A stretch of 64,000 nucleotides of DNA from JAWKMZ01 sp041391965 (GTDB taxonomy: Bacteria > Bacteroidota > Bacteroidia > Flavobacteriales > Flavobacteriaceae): the NCBI GenBank assembly GCA_041391965.1, contig JAWKMZ010000003.1, forward strand, positions 124,001-188,000, read 5' to 3'. Under the pieces are notes generated by a model. It did not search any database. It was not told the DNA's origin and saw nothing but the letters and a program-made list of their open reading frames with translations. Position numbers and translations under genes: made by a program. Within the stretch, counting starts at the first letter, position 1. Each line of letters starts with the position of its first letter. This document shows, in pieces, positions 44,512 to 53,121 of this stretch.

Positions 44512-44592
44512 ATGCTATGGAAATGGACACAGATGGGTGTAGCTGTCATATGGATTTTGTTAGTTTTATTACTTATAAAAGTACACTTTTAA
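44512..44592 (+). CDS. Possible single-helix membrane micropeptide, 26 aa
   Basis: The reading frame gives MLWKWTQMG followed by an unbroken hydrophobic run of about 14 residues (VAVIWILLVLLLI) and a short KVHF tail. This is the usual shape of bacterial one-helix micropeptides. The 266-base spacer between divergent genes otherwise holds nothing. No promoter or terminator is clear, so it could be chance. Confidence 0.35.
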   Translation: MLWKWTQMGVAVIWILLVLLLIKVHF

Positions 44593-44706
44593 ATTTATAG
44601 GTTAATCATTTTTATAAATGTTAAAAAAAACAAAAAAAGAGAGATTTATCATCTATATCATAAAATGGTTCGTACATATACCATAACAACACCATAAAAC
44701 CATATT

Positions 44707-45540
44707 ATGAAAAAACTAAGTATTTCAATTTTAGCCGTTATCGTAATGACTTCATGTGTTTCTAAAAAGAAATATATGGCATTAGAACAAGAAAACGGAG
44801 AAATTAAAAGTGAACTCACTAAAACCAGAGTGGAAAAAGAAGAACTTGAAACTAAGTTTGATGCTATTCAGGCCAGAGTTGATAAGTACAACTCAAAAAT
44901 TAATTCCCTTACCCAAGAAAATAACGCACAATTAGTAACGGTTGATAACGTTGCTGTCATTTCTAAAGATACCAAAAAAGCAATGCGTGAAACTCTTAAA
45001 AAAGTGCCACCAGCTTATTTGATGAACGCAAAAACGTTAAAAGACTCCATGAACCTTGCCGTGTCTTATAATTTGCAAGCTTCATTGGATAACAGCCATT
45101 TTAATGAAGATGAAGACATTGCTATTGATATTGATGAAACCGTTGTGATGATTTCCATTTCAGATAAAATGTTATTCAACACAGCAAGCTATAAAGTAAG
45201 TGATAAAGCTAATGATATTTTACAAAAATTGGCAAACGTAATTAATTCAGAACCAAGTATAGAAGTCATGGTTGAAGGTCATACAGATTCCAGAAGTATT
45301 CACAATTCAAAAGTAGAAGATAATTGGGATTTAAGTGTACTTCGTGCAACCTCAGTTGTTCGTAAATTGCAAGAAGATTATGGCGTGGCTCCAGAAAAAT
45401 TGATTGCTTCAGGTAGAAGTTACTACCAACCTATTGCAGCCAATGATACCAATGAAAATAGAGCTAAAAACCGCAGAACACGTATTGTCATTCTTCCAAA
45501 CATCAACAAGTTTTTTGCATTAATGGCTTCAAATGACTAA
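44707..45540 (+). CDS. OmpA-family lipoprotein with coiled coil
   Basis: The 277-residue protein has a lipobox (VMTSC, Cys at 17). A coiled coil at about 24-80 (LEQENGEIKSELTKTRVEKE) is followed by a helical linker. The C-terminal OmpA domain (about 155-270) contains EVMVEGHTDSRSIHNSK and NRAKNRRTRIVIL, whose Asp and Arg hold the peptidoglycan diaminopimelate. It should tether the outer membrane to peptidoglycan. A strong terminator closes the gene. Confidence 0.92.
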   Translation: MKKLSISILAVIVMTSCVSKKKYMALEQENGEIKSELTKTRVEKEELETKFDAIQARVDKYNSKINSLTQENNAQLVTVDNVAVISKDTKKAMRETLKKVPPAYLMNAKTLKDSMNLAVSYNLQASLDNSHFNEDEDIAIDIDETVVMISISDKMLFNTASYKVSDKANDILQKLANVINSEPSIEVMVEGHTDSRSIHNSKVEDNWDLSVLRATSVVRKLQEDYGVAPEKLIASGRSYYQPIAANDTNENRAKNRRTRIVILPNINKFFALMASND

Positions 45541-45563
45541 GCATTTAAAGTTAATTAATTAAT

Positions 45564-45597
45564 CCAAAAAGGTTACTCATTGAGTAGCCTTTTTTGG
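45564..45597 (+). terminator. Intrinsic terminator after the OmpA lipoprotein gene
   Basis: CCAAAAAGGTTACTC pairs with GAGTAGCCTTTTTTGG around a three-base loop (one G-T pair, one bulge), with the T-rich strand downstream. Confidence 0.75.
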
Positions 45598-45690
45598 TTA
45601 ATAACTTCTTTATTTTGAAACGAAATATTTTCTACATTCGTGTTATTAAAATAAGTCAAAAAAAGACTTTAAAACTTTAACACAACATCC

Positions 45691-46986
45691 TTGAAAAAAG
45701 AACCACTACTTAAGAAGAAGTTCTTATTTATTTCGCGTTGGGGCGAAATATTAGACATTGCCTATGCCGTCTTAAATGAAGGTAATGAAGTAAAATTATT
45801 TATTGAAGACAAGACTTCACGAGAAATTGGGACAGGCTTTGTCAAAAAAGTTAAAAACTGGAAATCGCATGTGGATTGGGCAGATGTTTTAATTTTTGAT
45901 TATACAGGTTATGGTGCTATTTGTAATGCGCTTAGAGCTCAAGGCAAATTGGTGTTTGGAGGTAATGAATACACAGACTTATTAGAATTGGATCGTACCT
46001 TTGGACAAGATGAATTAAAAAAACACAAAATTAAAACCTTACCCTTCAAAGAGTTTGCAAGTTTTCAGGAAGCCATAAGTTATGTACAAACACATCCAGA
46101 TGCTTATGTTGTCAAGCCTTCAGGCGAAACTCAAGAGCTAAAACAATTGCTGTTTGTTGGCAGTGATGATGAAGGACTGGACGTTATACGTGTACTAAAG
46201 GCTTATGAAAAATCTTGGGGAAATGACTTTGGTAATTTTCAGTTGCAAAAAAAGGTCAAAGGTGTAGAAATATCAGTAGCTGCATTTTTTAATGGCAAAG
46301 AATTTTTGCGTCCTATTAACATTACGTTTGAGCACAAAAAGCTATTTCCTAAAGAATTAGGAGTTTCTACTGGCGAAATGGGTTCCAGCATGTTTTGGGT
46401 TAACCACTCTCCTATTTTTGATGCAACCTTAAAGAAATTTGAATCTACATTAGCAAAAACTAAGTTTGTTGGACATATAGATATAAACTGCATTGTAAAT
46501 GGTAATGGCATTTACCCTTTAGAGTTTACCTCACGTTTTGGCTATCCACAAGTCTTTATACAACGTGCAGGCATCAATGAACCTATTGGGCAAATGCTGT
46601 ACAAAATAGCCGAAGGGCAATCGTTTAAAATAAGCACTAAAAAAGGATTTCAGGTTGGTGCCTTTATTGTGGTACCTCCATTTCCTTATGATGACAAAAA
46701 AACGTTTGAACTCTTTTCAAAAGATGCTGTAGTTGTTTTCAGAAAAGACCTGAAAGAAGGTATCCATCCTATGCACCTTAAAAAAATTAATGACGAATGG
46801 CTTATTACAGGCAATACAGGAATTGCGTTGTTGGTTACAGGAACTGGACATACTATGAAAGATGCGCAAAAAATGATGAATAACCGCATCAGCACCATTA
46901 TTGTCAACAACGGTTATTATAGAACCGATATTGGCGACCGCTGGTTTGAAGATTCAGATAAATTATGGTCTTGGGGGCTTTTATAA
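45691..46986 (+). CDS. ATP-grasp / GAR-synthetase-like ligase
   Basis: The 431-residue protein has an N-terminal nucleotide-fold domain (KKFLFISRWGEILDIAYAVLNEG). The ATP-grasp part follows: VVKPSGETQE, the glycine loop GVEISVAAFFNGKEFL, and metal-binding FVGHIDINCIVNG...PLEFTSRFGYPQ. The shape resembles phosphoribosylamine-glycine ligase (PurD), but the sequence is divergent, and a housekeeping PurD is expected elsewhere. It probably ligates a carboxylate and an amine. The start is a TTG at 45691, because no early ATG exists. It precedes a GNAT gene by six bases. Confidence 0.75.
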   Translation: MKKEPLLKKKFLFISRWGEILDIAYAVLNEGNEVKLFIEDKTSREIGTGFVKKVKNWKSHVDWADVLIFDYTGYGAICNALRAQGKLVFGGNEYTDLLELDRTFGQDELKKHKIKTLPFKEFASFQEAISYVQTHPDAYVVKPSGETQELKQLLFVGSDDEGLDVIRVLKAYEKSWGNDFGNFQLQKKVKGVEISVAAFFNGKEFLRPINITFEHKKLFPKELGVSTGEMGSSMFWVNHSPIFDATLKKFESTLAKTKFVGHIDINCIVNGNGIYPLEFTSRFGYPQVFIQRAGINEPIGQMLYKIAEGQSFKISTKKGFQVGAFIVVPPFPYDDKKTFELFSKDAVVVFRKDLKEGIHPMHLKKINDEWLITGNTGIALLVTGTGHTMKDAQKMMNNRISTIIVNNGYYRTDIGDRWFEDSDKLWSWGLL

Positions 46987-46992
46987 TCAATA

Positions 46993-47451
46993 ATGGCATA
47001 CACACTAACGGTTTTAGAGACGAATCAGCATCGCTTTTTTGAGATGCTACCAAAAGAATGGCAAGATGCAATTGTACCATTTTGGGATGCCTACAAAGAC
47101 GCTGCCACCATTTATGGTTTTGAAGAAGATGGAAACATAATTGCTGGAGGTATTGTATTTTCAACCTGTCCACCAGACCTTTTTTACTATAAAAATGAAG
47201 CGCAACAGTGGTTTGATAAAGGTTATTTATATATAGGTTTTTTGTTTGTGTCAGAAATGAAACGCAACCACAATATAGGTACTATTTGGTTACAGCAACT
47301 TAAGGCCAAGTTACCAAAGCAAAAATTTTGGTTGCTTATAGAAGAAGCTCATTTACATCATTTTTATAAAAAAAATGGATTTGTGTTAGCGCAAACGCTC
47401 ACAACTAAAGAATTAACAGAATGGCTATATCTATACCAACCTGTTGAATAG
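46993..47451 (+). CDS. GNAT-family N-acetyltransferase
   Basis: The 152-residue protein shows the GNAT order. An acceptor-side strand (DGNIIAGGIVFS) comes first, then a core strand (YLYIGFLFVSEMKRNHNIGTIWLQQL), where the usual acetyl-CoA loop R/Q-x-x-G-x-G/A appears as KRNHNIG. The final helix and strand carry HHFYKKNGFVLAQ, the Y-x-K-x-GF motif of the family. It starts six bases after the ATP-grasp gene, so the two probably act on one substrate or pathway. The substrate is unknown. Confidence 0.82.
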   Translation: MAYTLTVLETNQHRFFEMLPKEWQDAIVPFWDAYKDAATIYGFEEDGNIIAGGIVFSTCPPDLFYYKNEAQQWFDKGYLYIGFLFVSEMKRNHNIGTIWLQQLKAKLPKQKFWLLIEEAHLHHFYKKNGFVLAQTLTTKELTEWLYLYQPVE

Positions 47452-47491
47452 AAAAAGTGACACATGAGTGATACTTTTTTAGATTTTAGAT

Positions 47492-47518
47492 TTGGTTTAA
47501 AATAGTTTATTACTTTTG
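47492..47518 (+). promoter_or_regulatory. Candidate promoter of the haloperoxidase gene
   Basis: TTG (47492-47494, within TTTG) and TACTTTTG (47511-47518) are 16 bases apart. The -7 box is a full match to TAnnTTTG and the spacing is one short of the usual range. The 5' leader would be about 20-25 bases. Confidence 0.5.
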
Positions 47519-47546
47519 TTTTTAATAATCAAACTGCAAATAACAA

Positions 47547-49745
47547 ATGAAAAAAACTCTACTCCTACTATTTGTAATTATTCTTTCTGTTGTAAGCTCT
47601 TCAGTGGCACAGCATTCGGTTGCCAGAGACTGGAATGAAAATTTATTGGATGCTATTAGAAGTGATGTGCCAAGACCAACGGTTCATGCGCGCAATTTGT
47701 TTCATAGTTCTGTGCTAATGTATGATGCTTGGGCAATTTTTGATACACAAGCAGAAACCGTATTTTTAGGAAAAACTTTTGGTGGTTTTACTTGTCCGTT
47801 TAATGGCATTACAGCACCTGCTAATGTAGATTTGGCAAGACATCAAATTATAAGTTATGCTATGTATCGCTTGTTAAAACATCGCTTTGCAACATCACCT
47901 GGTGGACTTGCATTACTTCAAGAGTTTGATAATCAAATGGACACCTATGGGTATGATAAAGATTTTACTTCAATTGATTATAGTACAGGAGATTATAGAG
48001 CTTTAGGAAATTATATGGCGAGTGAAATGATAGCTTTTGGGCTGCAAGATGGTTCTAACGAGCAAAATGGGTATGCCAACCAATATTATGCACCTATTAA
48101 TAACCCTCTAATTATGGAAACAGGTTATTATACAGATACGAATGATTTGAATGACCCAAACCGCTGGCAACCGTTAGCATTTGAAACTTTTATAGACCAA
48201 AACGGATTAGTTTCTCCTGTTGGAACACCTCCTTTTGTAAATCCAGAATGGGGAGCCGTAACGCCATTTGCCTTAAAAAATGAAGATTTACAGATTTTAA
48301 ATAATGGGTTTAACAGCTATGTTTATAATGATCCAGGACCGCCAGGATATATCCAAAACTCAAACGAAAACGGAATTGATGACCCATACAAGTGGACATT
48401 TGCCTTGGTGGCTTCTTGGTCCTCTCAATTAGATCCAAATGACCCAACAGAAATTGATATTTCACCAGCTTCTATAGGTAATGTAGATTTTGAAGACTTG
48501 CCACAAACAATAGAAGAGTACCCAAATTTTTATGATTTTACTAATGGTGGTGACTCAGGAACAGGTTATACCGAAAATCCAGTAACACATCAACCTTATA
48601 CGCCACAAATTGTCAAAAGAGCCGATTATGCAAGAGTGTTAGCAGAATTTTGGGCAGATGGTCCAAATTCTGAAACACCGCCAGGACATTGGTTTACTAT
48701 TATGAACTATGTAAGTGACCATCCGCTAACCGAAAAGCGATTAGGAGGTCAAGGACCTATTTTGAGCGATTTAGAATGGGATGTCAAATGTTACTTAGCC
48801 TTAGCAGGTGCAGTACACGACTGCGCTGTTGATATTTGGGGAATAAAAGGCTACTATGATTACATTCGTCCTGTATCTGCCATACGCTATATGGCAGGAA
48901 AAGGGCAAAGTAGCAATGCTTCTTTACCAAGTTATGATCCACAAGGAATTCCATTAATTCCTAATTTATTTGAATTAATTGAAACAGGCGACCCATTAGC
49001 TGGCACCAATGATGAAAACGTTGGAAAAATTAAATTGCGCGCATGGAAAGGGCCAGACTTTATTGCCAATCCAGATACAGATATTGCCCACGTTGATTGG
49101 ATATTAGCAACTCATTGGTGGCCATACCAACGCCCAACCTTTGTAACTCCTCCTTTCGCTGGATATTTATCAGGACATTCTGGGTTTTCAAGAGCTGCAG
49201 CTGAAACATTAAGTTTGTTAACAGGAAGTCCTTATTTTCCTGGTGGTATGGGAACATTCAGTGTAACACAAAATCAGTTTTTAGTCTTTGAAGAAGGTCC
49301 TACGCAAGATATGACCTTACAATGGGCAAGCTACAAAGACGCTTCAGATCAATGCAGTTTGTCAAGAATTTGGGGAGGCATCCATCCACCAATGGATGAT
49401 ATTAGAGGTCGAATTATTGGCCATAAAATAGGAATTGAAGCTTATAATTTAGCTACTCAATACTTTAATGGTAGTTTAAAAATTGATTCTCAAAAAGATT
49501 TGGCTGAGACAAAAATTTATCCAGTGCCTTTTAATGATACGTTTAATATTTCGTCAAATTATGATGGTAAATTAGGGGTTTCAATATATTCTGTAGATGG
49601 CAAACAAGTTTATAACACCACTATTATAAAACAGCAAAACACAATTCAAATCAATACAAAATCATTAGCTTCAGGATTTTACTTTATACACTTAACCAAT
49701 GCAAACAATGAAGTGGTTCTTGTTAAAAAAGTTGTTAAAAACTAA
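47547..49745 (+). CDS. Secreted vanadium-dependent haloperoxidase-like PAP2 protein with type IX sorting tail
   Basis: A signal peptide (to about SVAQH) opens this 732-residue protein. The vanadate-binding core is complete: an Arg-Pro pair (YYDYIRPVSAIR and WWPYQRP), SGHSGFSRAAAE with the acid-base His, and SRIWGGIHPPMDD with the vanadate-bound His. The last 80 residues (KIYPVPFNDTFNISS...GFYFIHLTNANN...VVLVKKVVKN) are a type A C-terminal domain for type IX secretion. The enzyme should be released or attached at the cell surface and oxidise halides with peroxide. A phosphatase activity is the alternative. Confidence 0.88.
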   Translation: MKKTLLLLFVIILSVVSSSVAQHSVARDWNENLLDAIRSDVPRPTVHARNLFHSSVLMYDAWAIFDTQAETVFLGKTFGGFTCPFNGITAPANVDLARHQIISYAMYRLLKHRFATSPGGLALLQEFDNQMDTYGYDKDFTSIDYSTGDYRALGNYMASEMIAFGLQDGSNEQNGYANQYYAPINNPLIMETGYYTDTNDLNDPNRWQPLAFETFIDQNGLVSPVGTPPFVNPEWGAVTPFALKNEDLQILNNGFNSYVYNDPGPPGYIQNSNENGIDDPYKWTFALVASWSSQLDPNDPTEIDISPASIGNVDFEDLPQTIEEYPNFYDFTNGGDSGTGYTENPVTHQPYTPQIVKRADYARVLAEFWADGPNSETPPGHWFTIMNYVSDHPLTEKRLGGQGPILSDLEWDVKCYLALAGAVHDCAVDIWGIKGYYDYIRPVSAIRYMAGKGQSSNASLPSYDPQGIPLIPNLFELIETGDPLAGTNDENVGKIKLRAWKGPDFIANPDTDIAHVDWILATHWWPYQRPTFVTPPFAGYLSGHSGFSRAAAETLSLLTGSPYFPGGMGTFSVTQNQFLVFEEGPTQDMTLQWASYKDASDQCSLSRIWGGIHPPMDDIRGRIIGHKIGIEAYNLATQYFNGSLKIDSQKDLAETKIYPVPFNDTFNISSNYDGKLGVSIYSVDGKQVYNTTIIKQQNTIQINTKSLASGFYFIHLTNANNEVVLVKKVVKN

Positions 49746-49791
49746 GTAATATTCTTTTACATAGGGTATTTTTGCACAAAATTAATATCCT

Positions 49792-50091
49792 ATGTTTTCA
49801 TTATTAAAAAGCTTTAAAATTGTTGCTATTTTAGAAGGTATTTCTTATTTGGTTCTTTTTGCTAATATGTTATTGGTTCAACCAAATGCTCCAGAACTAT
49901 ACCATTCATTACTGTTTCCTATAGGAATGACACATGGCTTATTGTTTATAGCTTATATTGTGTTAGCACTTTTGGTTGGAGCCCAATTAAAATGGAAATC
50001 AAATCCGCTTTGGATTGTTTTGATGGCTTCAGTAATTCCTTTTGGTACTTTTTACATTGAGAAGAAATACTTAACTCAAAAACCAGCTTAA
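49792..50091 (+). CDS. DUF3817 membrane protein
   Basis: The 99-residue protein has three hydrophobic helices and the DUF3817 pattern: FKIVAILEGISYLVLF at the start, a central GMTHGLLFIAYIVLA, and a C-terminal ASVIPFGTFYIEKKYL. It sits in the inner membrane and its role is unknown. Its stop codon shares one base with the start of the MscS gene, so the two are translationally coupled. Confidence 0.88.
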   Translation: MFSLLKSFKIVAILEGISYLVLFANMLLVQPNAPELYHSLLFPIGMTHGLLFIAYIVLALLVGAQLKWKSNPLWIVLMASVIPFGTFYIEKKYLTQKPA

Positions 50092-51338
50092 TGAGTCATT
50101 ATGCCCATTATTTTTGTGATTATTTTATAAGTGTAGGTTTGTCTGATACAATAGCCTCTTATTTGAATATGCTCGTGTTATTGCTTATTTTGGCTGTTGT
50201 TTTATTCATATCAGATGTTATAGCCAAAAAGATTTTGGTGGAAGCATTCAATAAATTTGCCGAAAAATCTTCTACTAATTTTGATGACTTATTGGTAAGT
50301 CACAAGGCACCACGCAATCTTGCGCACTTAGTACCACTTTTTATAACTATCAAACTATTTCCAATTGTATTTTATGATTTTCCTGAGTTTGAAACTTTTT
50401 TTATTGTCATCTTAAAAGTATATGGTATTTTATTAGGCATCTGGATTTTGAGAAGCATTTTAAGAACATTGGAAGCCTATTTTAAAACCTTACCTCGTTT
50501 AAAAGACAAACCCATTGACAGTTATATACAAGTTGTCATGTTATTTGTTTGGATTACAGGTTTTGGCCTTTGTTTTGTTGTGCTGACAGGCGTTCCTCTT
50601 TGGACATTTTTTACCACTTTAGGTGCTGCATCTGCTATTTTATTGTTGATTTTTAAAGACACCATTCTTGGCTTAGTTGCAAGTATTCAAGTCGCAATTA
50701 ATGATTCTGTCAGAATTGGCGACTGGATTACCATGGATAAATATGGCGCTGATGGTGATGTTATAGAAATTAATTTATCAACCATTCAGGTGCAAAATTT
50801 TGACATGACCATTACTCATATTCCTACTTATGCGCTAATGTCTGATTCGTTTACCAATTGGCGAGGTATGACAGCTTCTGGTGGAAGACGTATCAAGCGT
50901 TCAATTTTAATAAAGGCAGATAGCATCCATTATTTATCTGACGAACAAGTTGAAAAGTTTAAGAAAATACAATTGATTTCCAAATACATAACTAATAGAC
51001 AAGAAGATATTAAAGCTTATAATTCTTCAAATGCTATTGATAAATCGATGTTAATTAATGGTCGAAACATGACTAATTTAGGGGTTTTTAGAAAATATAT
51101 ACAAACTTATATTGAAAACCATTCAGCCATTAATAAGGATATGTCTATAATGGTAAGGCAATTGGCTCCAACGGCTCAAGGAATTCCATTAGAGATTTAT
51201 GCCTTTAGTAGTGATAAACGTTGGGTAAATTACGAGTATATTATGTCTGATATTTTTGATCATGCACTTGCTGCTGTTCCTTATTTTGACTTAAAAATAT
51301 TTGAGTTTAGCTCAGGCATAATTACCAAAGAATCCTAA
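50091..51338 (+). CDS. MscS-family mechanosensitive channel (YbdG-like)
   Basis: The 415-residue protein has four to five membrane helices in the first 190 residues. The pore-lining helix lies near FFTTLGAASAILLLIFKDTILGLVASIQVAIND. The cytoplasmic beta domain follows (VRIGDWITMDKYGADGDVIEINLSTIQVQNFDMTITHIPT). These are the MscS hallmark blocks, and the long C-terminal part matches the YbdG/YnaI size class. It should open under osmotic downshift. A 15-bp terminator begins inside its stop codon. Confidence 0.9.
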   Translation: MSHYAHYFCDYFISVGLSDTIASYLNMLVLLLILAVVLFISDVIAKKILVEAFNKFAEKSSTNFDDLLVSHKAPRNLAHLVPLFITIKLFPIVFYDFPEFETFFIVILKVYGILLGIWILRSILRTLEAYFKTLPRLKDKPIDSYIQVVMLFVWITGFGLCFVVLTGVPLWTFFTTLGAASAILLLIFKDTILGLVASIQVAINDSVRIGDWITMDKYGADGDVIEINLSTIQVQNFDMTITHIPTYALMSDSFTNWRGMTASGGRRIKRSILIKADSIHYLSDEQVEKFKKIQLISKYITNRQEDIKAYNSSNAIDKSMLINGRNMTNLGVFRKYIQTYIENHSAINKDMSIMVRQLAPTAQGIPLEIYAFSSDKRWVNYEYIMSDIFDHALAAVPYFDLKIFEFSSGIITKES

Positions 51339-51379
51339 ACAAAAAAAGCAGCTCTTCAATTGAACTGCTTTTTTTGTTT
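51337..51379. terminator. Bidirectional intrinsic terminator
   Basis: AAACAAAAAAAGCAG and CTGCTTTTTTTGTTT form a perfect 15-bp stem with a 13-base loop, between the convergent MscS and OmpA genes. Confidence 0.88.
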
Positions 51380-51391
51380 AGGCATTACAGC

Positions 51392-52087
51392 TTAGTTTTT
51401 AGCTTTTTCCATTGCTTCTTTTTTCAAAGCATCATTAGCAACAATAGCCAACTCTACACGTCGGTTTTTTGCTCTGCCTTCAGCTGTAGAATTATCATAT
51501 TTAGGCTGTGTTTCACCATACCAATTAGTAGTAAAACGTCCACTTGAAAGTCCTTTACCTTCTAAAAACGAGGTTACTGAATTAGCACGTTGCTGTGATA
51601 ACGTCATATTATATGCATCAGAACCTGTGTTATCTGTATGACCTTCAACCAAAATATTGGTATCAGAATACTCTTTAAAAATACCTGCTAACTTATTTAA
51701 TGTTTCAGCAGATGCTGCATTAATGTTATATTTGTTTGTGTCAAAATATACACCACTTTTCTCATCAAAAGTAACATTAATTCCTTCTCCTACACGTTCT
51801 ACTTGAGCTCCAGGAATTTCTTCTTCAATGCGTTCTGCTTGTCTATCCATTCGATCGCCAATATAGTTTCCTGCAACACCACCAACCACAGCTCCTATAA
51901 TAGCGCCTAAAGCCGAGTTTTTCTTGTTTCCAACATTGTTGCCAATAACACCACCTATTACAGCACCTCCAGCAGCACCAATGACAGTTCCTTTTTGTTT
52001 GTTATTTGCATTTTTGGTTGCTTCACAACCCATAATTAAAGTGCTTGTTATTAGCACTATAGTTATTAATTTTATAGCGTTTTTCAT
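51392..52087 (-). CDS. OmpA-family lipoprotein with glycine-zipper segment
   Basis: The 231-residue protein has a lipobox (LIMGC). Two glycine-zipper hairpins follow (GTVIGAAGGAVIGGVIGNNVG and GAIIGAVVGGVAGNYIG, about 33-75). The C-terminal OmpA domain contains ILVEGHTDNTGSDAYN and NRRVELAI. The zippers may insert into membrane; the OmpA part binds peptidoglycan. The arrangement is close to E. coli YiaD. It begins 14 bases after the lipocalin-like gene ends, forming a two-gene operon. Confidence 0.92.
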   Translation of the reverse strand: MKNAIKLITIVLITSTLIMGCEATKNANNKQKGTVIGAAGGAVIGGVIGNNVGNKKNSALGAIIGAVVGGVAGNYIGDRMDRQAERIEEEIPGAQVERVGEGINVTFDEKSGVYFDTNKYNINAASAETLNKLAGIFKEYSDTNILVEGHTDNTGSDAYNMTLSQQRANSVTSFLEGKGLSSGRFTTNWYGETQPKYDNSTAEGRAKNRRVELAIVANDALKKEAMEKAKN

Positions 52088-52101
52088 AATTTTAGTTGTT
52101 T

Positions 52102-52584
52102 TTATTGTGATACTCTTGAAAAGTTTAAATTGATATGAAATGGTTGATTTTCAAACAAGACAGTTTGTGTCAACTGCATAGAATTAGCATCTAAATATTT
52201 TAGTTTCATACGATAACCTGTATTTTTTTGAAGGTCTTTTTTCTTTTCGTCAGTAAATTTCATCGTAAAATCAAACATTCCAGAATCTTTACTGGTTTCG
52301 TTGGCAGACCAACGTATATTTCGGACACCTGTTGAGCAATCTGAATTTAAAATAGTATAACTGCCTGTGCTGTTGTTGGAACGAAAAAACCACTGACTTC
52401 CTTTAAAGCAAGACGTTGTAGCGTCGTTAAATAAGATTGTGTTAAAAACACCTTGTGTATCATAGCTTACGTTGGTAAGTGTCCAAGTTCCATCAATAGT
52501 TTTACGAGTCGTTTTTTCGACTTTTGATAAAGAACATGATGACAAAAATAGTAGTGTTAGAAGCAAAATTCCTGTTTTTTTCAT
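52102..52584 (-). CDS. Lipocalin-like lipoprotein
   Basis: The 160-residue protein has a lipobox (LFLSSC). A barrel-type sequence follows, opening with the lipocalin-like G-x-W (DGTWTLTNVSYD) and continuing with alternating strands to LNFSRVSQ. One cysteine pair (TTSCFKGS, LNSDCSTG) may form a disulfide. It probably binds a small hydrophobic ligand or stabilises the outer membrane. Its operon partner is the OmpA-family lipoprotein downstream. Confidence 0.82.
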   Translation of the reverse strand: MKKTGILLLTLLFLSSCSLSKVEKTTRKTIDGTWTLTNVSYDTQGVFNTILFNDATTSCFKGSQWFFRSNNSTGSYTILNSDCSTGVRNIRWSANETSKDSGMFDFTMKFTDEKKKDLQKNTGYRMKLKYLDANSMQLTQTVLFENQPFHINLNFSRVSQ

Positions 52585-52715
52585 AATAAGCGTTTTTAAG
52601 ATTTGTGATAAATTTTATCAACCTAAGTTTTTATAAATACGTTTTTAACAAACTAAAGGATGTTAAAATTTTTATAATGCGTATTATCAAAAATGAATGA
52701 AAATTGATTAAACCC

Positions 52716-53102
52716 TTATTTTAAGCGGTCTTTGACAAATTCAATTTTTGTTTTTCCGTGAGGTTTTGGTTTGCCATCTTTACCAAGGTTAACCATAATA
52801 ATATTATCAACTGTCAAAATGGTTTCGCGAGTCATCTTGTTGCGCGCTTCACATTTTAAAGTAATTGAAGACGTTCCAAATTTAACAACATCCATTCCTA
52901 TTTCAATAATATCGCCTTGTTTGGCTGTGGCCATAAAATTGATTTCGGATATGTATTTGGTTACAATTTTTGAATTTTCGAGTTGGATAACTGTATATAA
53001 AGCGGCTTCTTCATCAATCCAAGCCAGTAATTGACCTCCAAAAAGTGTTCCGTTAGGATTTAAATCTTCGGGTTTTACCCATTTGCGTGTATGAAATCTC
53101 AT
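52716..53102 (-). CDS. Hotdog-fold acyl-CoA thioesterase
   Basis: The 128-residue protein (start at 53102, MRFHTRKWVKPEDLNPNGTL) matches the YciA/BFIT-type thioesterase pattern. N-P-N-G-T-L-F-G-G is followed by the helix LLAWIDEEAALY with the catalytic acid, then ISEINFMATAKQGDIIEIG. It hydrolyses acyl-CoA. A longer frame from the ATG at 53138 would overlap the DUF72 gene by 17 bases and adds residues atypical for the family. Confidence 0.9.
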   Translation of the reverse strand: MRFHTRKWVKPEDLNPNGTLFGGQLLAWIDEEAALYTVIQLENSKIVTKYISEINFMATAKQGDIIEIGMDVVKFGTSSITLKCEARNKMTRETILTVDNIIMVNLGKDGKPKPHGKTKIEFVKDRLK

Positions 53103-53121
53103 AGAATGTTTATTATAATTT

